Below, piece by piece: positions 1 to 10,689 of a stretch of 64,000 bases of DNA. Below the pieces are notes generated by a model. The model did no database searches and had not been told where the DNA came from. It worked only from the letters and a program-made list of their open reading frames with translations. The stretch comes from Cyprinodon diabolis (lineage: Eukaryota; Chordata; Actinopteri; Cyprinodontiformes; Cyprinodontidae): the NCBI GenBank assembly GCA_030533445.1, contig CM060073.1, positions 40,887,428 through 40,951,427 on the forward strand, in the 5' to 3' direction. The translations under genes and the position numbers were made by a program. Each line of letters begins with the position of its first letter. Position 1 is the stretch's first letter.

Positions 1-2399
1 CTGCTGTTCAACCCTCTGTGAGCTGTTTTGATAAATTGAGTGTCGATTATACCTGTGGCAGGAGCAGGACGTAGGGGATAGATTTGGATGGAGCCACAGA
101 CTGGGGGTTAATCTGCTGATTAGGGAACAGGATGAAGGAAACTAGGCAGGGTTTTTATTTTTCATGACCTGAATTATGTTCTTCTGACTTCAGACACAAA
201 AATAAATCAGTCATTCATAATCTCAATTTAAAATTGACAGTAGAATTTAGGAACACAGACCAAGATTCAGCAGAACTCATCCTTTGTTATCTTTGTCCTT
301 TTGTTCTGTCAGAAAGCAGGTTTCCTCAGTAAAGTCAGTTCACTAAAACATCCTTAGCTACCCTGTCACTGCATCTAGCATTTGAAAATCCACCTTTTTC
401 TCTGACAGAATAAATAAACAAAACATGTCTACTGGATTTAATAGTCTCTTTCTTACAGTCCAGATCTGCTCCATTCGATCCATGGTCAGGAGCTGAAAAA
501 CCCCAAAACATTGAGGACCATGAACTTCCCTACTGCAGGTTTATTTCACATACTGCACCTCTGATATAGGATTATAAAAGACTGTCATTCATGCATTAAA
601 TCTCTTTTTTTACAACATCTGTGAGTTACAGCCTAATGATGGAACAACATTCTGATTTACACTCACACAGTTATAGTTATTATGTACTTTACTGCAACAC
701 CACAACAGGGAGGATTAGGGTGAAGTTCAAGGAAAATTCTGAATCTATTTCCAGCACAGTGAGGTGACTCAAGTGTATATAGGGGAAATTTGAAATTATA
801 TAATATCAGGTTTTCCTGCAGTATTCTGTAGCAGAGGTGATCATGTGTCTCAAACATGATGTGATTGAAGGTGGGGTATTTTATAGGTTTGTGTTTGAGC
901 TTAGGCTGTGAAACTGGGAACTTATTTGGTTTTTTTATTCTTTAAGTTTTTTGTAAGCTCTTAAAAATCAGCATGTTATCTAGCATTCATCTATTTACAA
1001 CATCAGATTGCATATTTAAAGGTTTCTCCAAATGTGCTACCTTTAACTTTATGGTTTATGGAAATCGGCTGCTGCCCTAAATCTACTATGGATGGAAGTT
1101 ATCTAATCCAAACAAATGGCAATTAATAACCTGTCTGAAGAAAGGCCAAACCACCAAGATAAAGGATTTCTACTTTCATTATTGTCTCTCTATAGATTTA
1201 TTTGTGGTTGTAAAACTAATAATGTTGTATACTGTCCTTAATTGTTTGATGAACTAGGGATCGATTACGTTTATGATTGAAAACCGGAAATCTGCTTACA
1301 GTTGTCAGTCAGGTTATAGGTTTTTATAACAGATTTTATTTTGGTTTAATTTTTACCAGCGTGACCTGTTTATATCCTCATAAAGTTGTAATAGTGCTTT
1401 GATTTGCCTCAGAGAAACCGTGTCACGTTGGCTTCCTTTGGCTCCTTCCTATGTGAGCTTCATTATTTTGTTTTTAACCAGTAGATCTGTTTGAAGAAGC
1501 AGAGCAATGAGTCCTGCGTAGGTTTCATCAACATGCCACTGCATATGCCATGCCATCTCATTCCTTCACTTAGACCTTAAAGGAGTTATTGCTGTGATTA
1601 TTTGCTTTTCATGCCATAGATTTACTGGCCCAGCGATTCTCTGTTAAAATATTTTTTCTCCATGATGGGGCCCCTAACCAAACTACAGCTTCCATTGAAT
1701 TTATATCCTCAGTTTTTATTCCTTACAGACACTGCTCTAATGGTTTTCAATGCTTTTCTCTCTTCTCAAATTTCTACTCATTTGCAGCAGACGGCTGCTC
1801 CACTGGAGCGTGTTCCTGCTGGAGGTCTTCACAGGCTGGATTTATACTGGGTGTAATTCAATGGGGATTCTTAGATAACTTTCAACCAGTTGGCATCATG
1901 AATCAACTTAAACATCCTTATATTCTATCTATATCAGAAGAGAGTGTACATTATTAAACGTGGTCTCACTTTGTGAGTAAATGAGTAATGAAAATTTGTC
2001 ATGTGTATCATGGATAGCATATTAAGATAACAGCCTCTGTAACAAAACCCTTCCATCATAAATCCCTCTGAACATTAATAAATCACAAATGGGGGCGGAG
2101 ATATCCTGTAAAGCTGTGCAGGAAAAACAAAGGTGTGCAGTTCACATATAGAGTAATTTTTTTTTTAGATTAATTCAGATTTTAGATTTTTAGATTTTAT
2201 TACTTAAGCAACAATAGTCTCTTTTTATGTAAATAAAATGGCAACTATCATTGAACTGAAGGTATGTAGTAGAGAAAAAGTCAGGTAAAAGTAAACAAAT
2301 ACTTTAATTGACTAAAGCAGGTTAAGCGTGTGAACATATACACCACATTAATATAATAAAAGTTTTTTTCTTTTTATATGATTTTTTTTTTTTTGCTGT
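1..2399. other. No gene recognised
   Basis: AT-rich sequence with many stops in all frames. Only short chance ORFs (up to 64 codons). No repeat family or splice-bounded exon stands out. Confidence 0.5.
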
Positions 2400-3420
2400 C
2401 TAATTTTTTATTATGGTTCAATAATACATGTTATAGTTTTGTAACAATCATTACTAAATATAATATACAAATTTTTCCCTCAATTTGATTTAATCTAATC
2501 TTAATGCATTTAATTCTATTTAGTTAAACGTAGTCAGACAAATACTCACAGACTGATCATATAGCTAGAACTTTAGCGACATCTTTCTTTCTCTCTAAGT
2601 AAATATCTGTAATTCATGCAGTTCATTTAGAAACCACTGAGCTGCAGTGCAGCACAGCTTAAGATCTGAATGTCCATCACAAAACCAATAAAGCAAAATT
2701 AAATCCTACATTTTAACCAAATGCATTTGCTCCCATGATTTTTCTGGAAAAGATGCCTGTAGCACAGATTTTTTAGTTTTTTTGTTCGCAAAATGTTTTT
2801 TGAAAGAAGTCTTGTGTAATTCAGGATTACTTATGGAAATTTGCTCTATGTATATATTATTTTAACAAATTGTGAATATATTCTATGTCACTAAAGTGTT
2901 TTTCATCTGTAAATATTGACTGGTTCTATTAATAGTGTGTCTGCAAACAGTGGAATTACACGAGGTGTGGGTGAACTCCAGAGGAATCCACCGCGATTTG
3001 ACCTTCGGTCTCTGCACTCACAGTCTACCTGTTAAATATTTACGTCAGAGTCCAAAGCCAAGGACACTCGATATGATTGAGAACAAATCATGGAAGCGGG
3101 AATTAACAGATAAACTTTTCAGACATTTCTCTGGTTAAATTAGATTTGATTACTCAGTTTAAAAGGAGGTCTTTTGCTACTGCCTCTGTCTCAGCTGCTG
3201 TCTTTTCCTTTTACGGAGAGGGTAAGTGAGGACTTCTGGATCAAAACATAGAAATATTAGAGGTTACATGATTGGTTTGCAGGTCAAGTGCGCCAACCAA
3301 CTCTTCTAGTACCATGGTTCTCAAAATGGTTTACGACTAGTTTAGCTTGGTTCGCTTTCAGTAATTCTGGAGAGAAATTTTATTTTTGACCATTCATGAT
3401 ATAAACAAAGGCAAGGAACC
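2400..3420 (+). promoter_or_regulatory. Probable neurl3 promoter and non-coding exon 1 (copy A of a duplicated block)
   Basis: A TA-rich tract leads to a more complex stretch with GCACTCACAGTCTACCTGTT, a TTTAAAAGG box near 3158, a pyrimidine-rich tract and a perfect donor GAGAGG|GTAAGTGAG at 3221/3222. No ATG in this stretch gives an ORF that crosses the donor, so the exon would be non-coding. A diverged copy sits at 13480-14400. Assignment to neurl3 rests on position and strand only; transcription start not determined. Confidence 0.4.
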
Positions 3421-4289
3421 CAAACTGAGTGGAACTTGTAGGGTTTCACTATATTAAAATTACGTCTAGCTTTTTAAAATGTTACCATTTCCTGGATTAC
3501 TGAGATTCCTCTCAGCATGTCTAAGCTGAAATAGGATTTAAAATATAATAAGAAAAAGTCACCAAATGATTTCTTTTGTTCAGTTATATTTATTTGGCTC
3601 TAATGTAATGTTGTGTAACATTACTTTGTAGTTTTCATTTGATGTTCAAGTACAGAATAAAGTATCTTAATTAGCCTGGATGGAAAATGAAGTCAGCAAC
3701 CAGGAAGCAAAGCATGTTAACCATAACGTCACTTAATGTAAATAATGACAGACGGGAATAATGTGTTTCTGGGAATCACGCTTGGACAGGCTAACTTTGG
3801 TAACACTGAAGAGGTGAAACAAAAAAGTCCCATAAACTTTTTAAATAAGGGATTCAAAAATAATTTCCTGGTCAAAGATGACTCCAGGGTTCTTTACTTT
3901 ATTGCTGAGATGAGAAAGAGCAAGTGACTCATTAAGCACGTTTGAAAATTTCCATTTTGGAAACTTTTGTTTTTCAGCTTGTTGGACAGCAGGGGTTCAA
4001 TAAAGTTCTGCCTACCAAGGTGGAATAAAAAAGCTTTAGTAACTTATTACCTAGACTTAGACAAACTTAATTGTCATTTTGTATAGACAGTGTATCCAAA
4101 ACGAAATTCCATTTTGAACAGCTCTCACGACATTTCCATTTCTTAAAGCGCAGCAGTGATCAAATATAAACATGTCGGAGGATATTTTCTTATTAAACAT
4201 TGCACCCATTTTATACCCAGTTCTGGGTTGGTGGGAAATCATCAGCTTTTCCTCTTGGGATTCAAACATTTGATAAACATTAAGGAACA
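3421..4289. other. Intron-like sequence, nothing recognised
   Basis: Lies between the candidate neurl3 first exon and the pogo remnant. AT-rich; short chance ORFs on both strands; no motif. Confidence 0.5.
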
Positions 4290-5285
4290 TTCTGTATTTT
4301 CTGCACTACAAAGCGCACCTAAAAGCCTTCAGTTTTCTCAAAAACCAACAGTTTGCCTTATAATCCGGTGCACCTATCCGGTGGATCAAGATTAAGCTTC
4401 AACAGGTCTTGCAACTACGGGGAGCAGCCACGGACTCCATTTTCTCCCGTAGAAGAAAAAGCATGAGGCAGATTTAAACTCAATGCGATCCATAACGCAG
4501 TGAAACATGGGAATAGAGCAGCAGCTCCAGAACTAAACATTAATGAATTACTGGTGTGGAAGCGGAGGAAGCAAGAAGATACCCTGCGACAAGTAAACGA
4601 GACTAAAACAGAGTTTCCGAGGGAACAAAGCAAGATGGATACAGTTAGAGGACCAACTTGTACAGCGTGTTTTTGAACAGAGAGCAGCGAGTAGAAGTGT
4701 CTCAACAGTCACTATTCGAATTAGGACAACAGTGTTGGCACGCAAACTCAAAATCAATGACTTTAGAGGCAGTCCTTTTTGGTGCTTTTGGTTCATGAAA
4801 AGAATTAATCTCTCCATCCACACACAAACTACTGTTTAGCAGCAACTGGCAAAAGACTACCAAGAAAAGCTGTCCTCTTTCCAAGCATACTGGAAAAACA
4901 AGATCATTGAAAAAAAGATCCGGCTGGAGCACATCATCAAGGTTCCACCAGGTTCCACTCACCTTTGATATTCCTGTGAACCGTACTGTGGATAAAACGG
5001 GAGAACGTACAGTGAATGTTCACACCACAGGGAATGAGAAGTCATCCTTCACTGTAGAAGAAGACCTTGCTAAAAGAAAACTTTCCTGCTGGCATCGTCA
5101 TCAAAGCTAACTCAGAGAGATTGATGGATTAAGAGATGACTGAGAGGTTGAGGGAAATTTACATCAGGAGACCGTGGCTTCTTTCACACAGCTCTCTCCC
5201 TATCGATCTATCACTCTATGCGCTCCCATATCACCGATAGTTTCAAAAAACAAGCGAAGTCCACTAATTCAGTGCTTGCGTTTAT
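4290..5285 (+). mobile_element. Decayed pogo/Tigger-like DNA transposon (transposase pseudogene)
   Basis: Starts with the CTGCACTACAAAGCGCACC type of end. Translated fragments follow an HTH-CENPB/DDE transposase: a WRKQEE-like helix region near 4565, DFRGSPF-like near 4760, and FDIPVNRTVDKTG then TTGNEKSSFTV at 4970-5060. After 5100 the frame breaks and the middle catalytic stretch is missing. At 5175-5283 the C-terminal part resumes in another frame (FFHTALSLSIYHSMRSHIT). Frameshifts and the internal deletion make it a dead copy. The next repeat begins directly after it. Confidence 0.7.
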
Positions 5286-5289
5286 TTAA

Positions 5290-5985
5290 ACACGGATTCT
5301 GCACTTCAGCAGCTGCAGCGGCTAGGGCGTCTATCTGTAAAAGGAAACAGAGGTTAGTGGTTAGTGACCACATAAATCTAATGGAGGAATATTATGAACG
5401 TGAGTCACTAACCTGGTTTACAAGCTCAGTCCATGCCCAGAGAATAAGGTAGGATCCAGCTGGTGCCTGCCAACAAGATGCGGCGGGCGCCGCCCTGTGT
5501 GTCCCAGATGCTGCAGCCCCGGAGAACGGAGAACAAGCAGGCATTCAAAGCAAGGTCAGGCAAACAGATAAGAACAGGAAGGTTCAGAGGTCCAGGAGTC
5601 CAAAGCAGCCCATTCAGACTGGAACAGGCAGGCTCAGTGGTTGAGAGGCAGAAAATGTCTGGATCAGTTAATCAAAAACACTCAGGAACACTAAAAACCC
5701 TCTCACAACTGAGATCAGATGGGGAAAAAACAGGCTCAGGGGTTGAGAGGCAGAGCAGGTCAGGATTAGGAAACCAGAAATGCTAAGGAACGCTAAAAAC
5801 CCTCTTACCACTAGCATGAGAGTATGAGATTTATCTGGCCCTGATAACTGGACGCAAGCGCCTTAAATAGAGGCAGGAGCAGGTGGATCAGATGAGCAGT
5901 GATTAGAAACCAGGCAGAGTTAGACAGGGGAATAAAATTAATAATTAAACCAGTCATCAGCTCCAAGATAATGACATTTGTTGTA
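5290..5985. repeat. TGTCA-type interspersed repeat with GGCTCAGTGGTTGAG minisatellite core
   Basis: Contains repeated units around ACAGGCAGGCTCAGTGGTTGAGAGGCAGA and a tail (AAATAGAGGCAGGAGCAGGT) that recur in reverse at 25926-26685 and in part at 15488-16773. It is fused to the pogo remnant on its left. No coding capacity recognised. Confidence 0.6.
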
Positions 5986-6139
5986 GTTGGCATTATGTTA
6001 AAACAGAATTTTTTTTTTTAGAATTGACTCTACGTGTATCATATGGACTCTCTCGTTTTCACATAACTTATATTACAAGTGACCTAGGCCTCTCAGAAAG
6101 GTCCTTTACAAAATTTGTCTTTTAAAGTTTCCATTTCTT

Positions 6140-6714
6140 TATGACTAATGTGTTAGGTTTCTGTTTCTGTTATGTTTTTCTTTTGATATTCAGTTTTGCT
6201 TTGCTCTTTGTTTTAAAGGTTTTTATGGTTTAATTCTTATTTTGTTGTATTTCTTGGGTTTTTCTCAGTTGCTGTCTCAGTCTTGGTTTTGTTATATTTT
6301 CTTTTTAGTGTTCAGTTTTTGCTTTACTCCTTGTTTTGCTTGTTAACTGCTTGTTAATCTGCTTGTTAACCCTCTCTTTGTTTCAGTCTCCCACAAATAT
6401 TCTCTGTTCTGTTCTTCTTTGCTGTGTCCTCGTCTAACCTCATCAGCCTTCTTCCTGGTTACAGTTCTTCCCCTGATGACTCCTAGGTTTTTTGTAAAGT
6501 TTTGACTTGTGTTTTCTTTTCTTTAAGATCTTTGAATTTTTGGACTCCTGGTTTCTCGTTTGTTTTTGGACTTTGTTTTCATTTGGTTTTTGGATTCCTG
6601 TTGGCTTTGGTTTTAGACTTTGTTTTTCCGTTCTCTTCATTAAATCAACTAAAAATTCACCTCTGCCTGCCTGCCTCTGCTTTTGGGTCCACAATCCACA
6701 AACAAACCCTGACA
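6140..6714 (-). repeat. Non-autonomous repeat ending in ACCCTGACA (same family as 8769-9184 and 42296-42862)
   Basis: T-rich on this strand. The end AAACAAACCCTGACA and the stretch AATTCACCTCTGCCTGCCTG are the reverse complement of the start of the other two copies (TGTCA..GGGTT; GAGGCAGAGGTGAATTT). The left boundary is approximate. It abuts an L2 fragment that starts right after 6714. Confidence 0.6.
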
Positions 6715-6718
6715 ATGA

Positions 6719-7340
6719 TTTGTGTTGTTGGGATACCTCAAGGATCTCTGCTGTGAATGTTTTTTTTTTTTTTATCTCAATGCTGATAAGATATATAGAT
6801 TTAATAGACACCCAGAGATTCATTAACTATCTGAATTCGGTAACTGTTTGACAGAAATTAAACAATGGCTTTAATACAACTAACAACTAAATGTGAACAA
6901 AGTAGACCTTGATTATTGACTATTATCAGGCAACAACTTACGTCTCTGGTCCCGTCTTTCTAAGCCTCCTCCTGGGTGTCATTTTCCATGTTTCTTTATC
7001 CTTTGAGAATGGCTCAAATTTTCAAATGATAAAACTTGAATAAGAAATGATTGTTAATGCCTTTGTCTTGTCTCGTTTAGACCGCTTTAATGGTTATTTT
7101 TACCAGTTTTAGTGAATAAGCTTTAAATCTGGTTGAGACATTATTTCTGTTCTTGCCTCTCTGCACTAACTTCCTGTACAATATAGGATACATTTTAACA
7201 TTTTGGTCCTAACATTCAGGGCAGTACATGGCAAAGCTGTTGAACACATTAATTGTTTATAGATGCCATACTGTTCCCCTAGGAAGGCTCTGAAACTCAT
7301 TGTCATTGTGCTACATGAACTCCACTGACCTTTTAAAGAA
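6719..7340 (+). mobile_element. Degraded L2 LINE reverse-transcriptase fragment
   Basis: Reads VVGIPQGSLL (RT motif GVPQGSxLGP) at 6723-6752, then an ADKIY relic of the YADDTQLY active site near 6780, a CLTEIKQWL-like stretch near 6850, and an LHxLPVQYRIHF-like C-terminal stretch near 7165. Many stops and gaps. A separate, older copy from the antisense LINE at 10690-12425. Confidence 0.6.
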
Positions 7341-7491
7341 ATAATGACATGTATTAAATAAAAATTATTTTAACTAGACTGTATATATATTTGCAGCACG
7401 TTTTTATTGTAAGCTTCTGTGTGATTCTACTATCTGTAAAGGTTGCCATAAAAATAAACTTAAATTTCTTCCTCTGCGTTCTGTCTTAAAG

Positions 7492-7594
7492 CCAGAAGCA
7501 AGAGACAGCAGAGACCAATATTCCCCATCCTGTATAATGAAGATAATTAACTTCTGATTAAAGATGAGGAGAGAGGTTGATAAAAAGACACCAG
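7492..7594 (+). CDS. neurl3: neurl3 candidate first coding exon (5'UTR + 10 codons)
   Basis: A strong pyrimidine tract and acceptor (TCTGTCTTAAAG) precede 7492. The only useful ATG, at 7564, opens 10 codons ([10 protein letters not shown]) plus one base before a consensus donor CCAG|GTAAGA. The left-over base matches the phase needed by the NHR exon. A short upstream ATG at about 7537 is quickly closed. The exon is too short for similarity to prove it, so it rests on splice signals and phase. Confidence 0.5.
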
Positions 7595-10558
7595 GTAAGA
7601 TTAATTTAACCTTTTTATAGGAAATTTTGTGCATATGTCAAATTATCTATTCAAAATAATCCACTGTGCATTCACGCTCAATAACTCCCCTTTTCCGTAA
7701 GATGATTACACGTTCTTGCAAATATTTCAGTAAGTGCAAAAAAACAAAACCTTTCCAAGAAAAAAACTGAAAATTCTTCTTGCATGCCAACTTAATCTTT
7801 TAATTCTTTTCTTTGGATTTTCTTTTGGACCCTGAAATCAACTGATGTTTTCAATGGAAAAGAAAAAAAACTCTCAGTAGAGTGGTATGTAAATGGAACA
7901 ACAAGGGAAAAAAAATATTTACAGTTACTGAAGGTCAAGAACACTTTCTGACAGTCACAAGCAGAAGACGACCAAACTGTATTTTAAGTATTTTGAGCAT
8001 CACCCCCTTTTCCGAATCCACTTACTGCTTTGGTCTAACTTTAGGTTTTTGTTTGAGTCCAGACAGGGAAACATCAGATGTGAAGACTTATATTAAAATG
8101 TATAGCTTCTGAAAACCAGTAAGTCTGAATGGCAGGCTGGGCTCACCATACATAGAGGCTACCCTCCATCCAGTCAAAAATGGTAGCTTAACAGGTAAAG
8201 AAACCACAAACTTATAACAGACCTCATGGTTTCGCATCAGCAGTGGTCCTTTTACTACAATTTCCCCATTGAGGGAAAATAAAGGGATTTTCTATTCTAT
8301 TCTCCTCTTCCAGGGTAGAGGTAGACTGATACAAGCACTGATCCTCGATTCATGGCATTCTGAAGTCTTGCCTTATTTTGTTTAATTTGTTACAATAATC
8401 TCTTTTTATTGAGACTTGTGTAACAACTATTATCACTGTGCCACTTCTGTCATTTAAATTGAGGAAGAAAAAGAAAGTTTGGTTTAAAAATGGGCCCCAT
8501 ATTGGTCAGTCCCTCATCTTAGACTGAGGCTAATCTTATTGTAATTTTGTTTGCATAAGGTGTATACAGAATTAAGTTTTGTTGCATATGGCTCACGACA
8601 ATGTCAAAAAATACAAACAAATTAGATAAAATGTTAAGCGCAGCAGTGATATGAATGTACCATATTGCAGGAAGGAACTGTTTTTAAACAATATTAAATA
8701 AGGAAACAATCAACAACGTTCAGTGCAAAATAACGGTGCAAAATGGCAGTAAAAGTGGAGGTCCAAGGTGTCAAGGGTTGAGTGGGGGTTTTTGAGGACC
8801 CAAATGCAGAGACCAGGAAGCAGAGGTGAATTTTGCAGATTTAATGGAGCAACTGAGGAAAAACACAGAAATACAAAGAACCCAAAAACATTAGGGAAAA
8901 CTTACATAGGAAGCCAGAGACAAAGGAAGCAACACAACAACAAACCAGCACTCAGTGACTTTCAGAGGTGGGGTATATATTGGGAGACTGAACCAAGAAA
9001 ACCAAATGAGCAGATATGGAGCAGGTGTGAGTAGACTAACAAGAAGGGACCAAGGGAGAAGGAAACAAACGTAAGAGGGCAACAGAGAGCAAGCAGCACA
9101 AGACCTAAAGAACTCAGCACTGGTAAAACTACAAAGACACAAATAAACTAAAAATAAACCCAAGCAGAGAGCAAAACCCTGACAAAGATTTTCTTTGTCA
9201 ATTTCTCTTTTCTTTTTGTCAATTTTTCTAAACATTTAAAACATTCACAAATCTGAAACATAAGATAGAATTCTCAAAAGGTGCTTTTTATTTGAATATA
9301 TAACCTCATTAGGACACATCTATAGTAATTAATACAGCGAGTATATATTGATCTGCTTAGTTTCAAACTGTTCCTGCTGTTCTTTCCTGTTCAAAGTTTT
9401 AATCAAATAGCATGTTTCTGGTATTGAAGGTCAAAAAGTTTAGATTCCTCTATGGCATGCAGCTAGATTCTCTTGCCTAAAGGTATTTTGGTGGTCTGAT
9501 TACCCAGCAGCTCCAAAGATTTCTCACAGCTGCAGCAAACAATGCCTCGGTCCCCTGACCTTCCACCCTCAGGCTGTGGGACACAAGATCCGTCTGAGTG
9601 AGGGCTGTCGACGTGCAGACAGAAGTGAAAACACTTTCAACGGTGGCCTGGTGTTCAGCAACCGCCCTGTGAGAACCTGTGAGAGGATCCGGTTGCAGAT
9701 CCTGAAGCGGACAACACAATGGAAGGGAGCGATCCGTGTGGGCTTCACTAATGTACCTCCACCAGGAAGATCTCGGCCTCTGCCACGCATGGCCATGCCA
9801 AACCTCACAGACACCCCGGGACACTGGGCTATTCCTGTGCACGAGTCCCGCTGTGGGGAAGGCTCTGTGCTGGAATTCTGGGTCTCTGCTCAAGGCTACA
9901 TACATGTGAAACCTCATAACGGCAGGAGGAAAAACTATCTGATAAAAGTGGATCTCCAACAGCCTCTCTGGGCCATGATCGATGTCTATGGTCAGACATC
10001 TTCCATTTTCCTCCAGGGTAAATTTAACACACCTACATTTTGATTGACTTACAATCTGTTTTTTTTTTTTGTTCTTTCTTAAAGAAGCACATATCAGAAC
10101 TAGAAATACAAATAATTCAATGAATTATTTCCTGCTGCAGGCTCAGAGAAAAAGGAATTGCTTTCCACTAGAAGATCCTGTCCTGCACCTGATCCTCTCA
10201 TCAGACCTCCTTGCAGTTTCAACCATGATTATAAAGCTCCCTGTAAAAAATCTGACTATATCCCCTTCCTAGACATGGAAGTACCAGCAGGTATGTCTCC
10301 TGCCAACTGAATTTGGCTTCTGTTCCCCTTTAAAGTGGAGGATTGATTGACTGATGGTTTTTAACTACTTTCTCTCCTCTGTTAGCAGCTAACAGCTGTG
10401 TGGTGTGCATGGCAAGAGAAACTGACACCACACTGTCCTGTGGACACCGCTGTTTATGCACCCAATGCACCTCCAGGATCTTGAGGGAGTTTGGTACCTG
10501 CCCGCTGTGTCGCCTAAAGATAGACACTATTATTGATGAGGAAGTGACTGTTTTCTAG
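7564..10558 (+). CDS. neurl3: E3 ubiquitin-protein ligase NEURL3-like (NHR + RING), 4 coding exons
   Basis: Predicted exons are 7564-7594, 9508-10017, 10141-10290 and 10386-10558; they join in phase (1/1/1) to 287 codons ending in TAG. Residues about 27-180 form one Neuralized homology repeat: the motifs [15 protein letters not shown] and [10 protein letters not shown] are family hallmarks. Residues 235-272 form a C-terminal RING with the C3HC4 pattern CVVC...[10 protein letters not shown]...CPLC. One NHR followed by a RING, at about 290 aa, fits NEURL3 (human about 262 aa) and not the two-NHR NEURL1 proteins. Family knowledge: a cytosolic E3 ligase induced by inflammation and infection in mammals. 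The NHR and RING exons are secure. The 10-codon start exon is inferred from an ATG, a CCAG|GTAAGA donor and matching phase. An antisense LINE starts about 130 bp after the stop. Confidence 0.86.
8258..8310 (+). repeat. 3' tail of a tRNA-derived SINE
   Basis: ATTTCCCCATTGAGGGAAAATAAAGGG matches the tail of the SINE at 30891-31095. The tRNA-like head is missing, so this is a 5'-truncated copy. Confidence 0.55.
8769..9184 (+). repeat. Non-autonomous element with TGTCA(A)GGGTT terminal inverted repeats
   Basis: The left end TGTCAAGGGTTG and right end AAAACCCTGACA are inverted copies. The internal GCAGAGGTGAATTTTGCAG matches the start of the copy at 42296. 416 bp, no transposase; lies in the neurl3 intron before the NHR exon. 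No clear target-site duplication. Confidence 0.65.
9508..10017 (+). CDS. neurl3: neurl3 NHR-domain exon
   Basis: Open for 510 bases between a CCCAG|CAG tandem acceptor (9505-9510) and the donor CCAGG|GTAAAT. It encodes essentially the whole Neuralized homology repeat, including the basic RxxRPLPRM stretch and the closing WAMIDVYGQ. The intron before it holds a TGTCA-ended repeat and an L2 fragment. Confidence 0.85.
10141..10290 (+). CDS. neurl3: neurl3 linker exon
   Basis: The acceptor TTTCCTGCTGCAG and donor GCAG|GTATGT bound 150 bases that stay open in the NHR frame. The segment is basic at first (GSEKKE), then Pro/Cys-rich, and joins the NHR to the RING. No named motif is visible. It is called an exon because phase and frame agree on both sides. 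Confidence 0.78.
10386..10558 (+). CDS. neurl3: neurl3 RING-finger terminal exon
   Basis: Encodes Cys235, Cys238, Cys249, His251, Cys255, Cys258, Cys269 and Cys272 of a C3HC4 RING, then about 15 residues with IIDEEV before TAG. All eight zinc ligands are present, so the ligase module looks intact. The acceptor is a TAG-CAG tandem that would add or drop one Ala. Confidence 0.88.
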
Positions 10559-10689
10559 CTGCCTGATGAAGCTGCCGAGAGCATTTATGCCATCTATTGA
10601 CAGACTGGAGCAAGGAAAGGACTACAGATTCAGTAACACCTACAGCAAATTGGATCTCCTGCTGAGCAGCATAATAAAATTGATATATT

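Noticed and set aside
4415..4962. Overlapping minus-strand ORFs of 86-96 codons
   Set aside because: Antisense of the pogo-like transposase remnant. The + strand gives recognisable transposase motifs and these do not.
9477..9959. 160-codon minus-strand ORF
   Set aside because: Lies exactly opposite the neurl3 NHR exon. Its translation shows no domain, while the + frame is a clear NHR.
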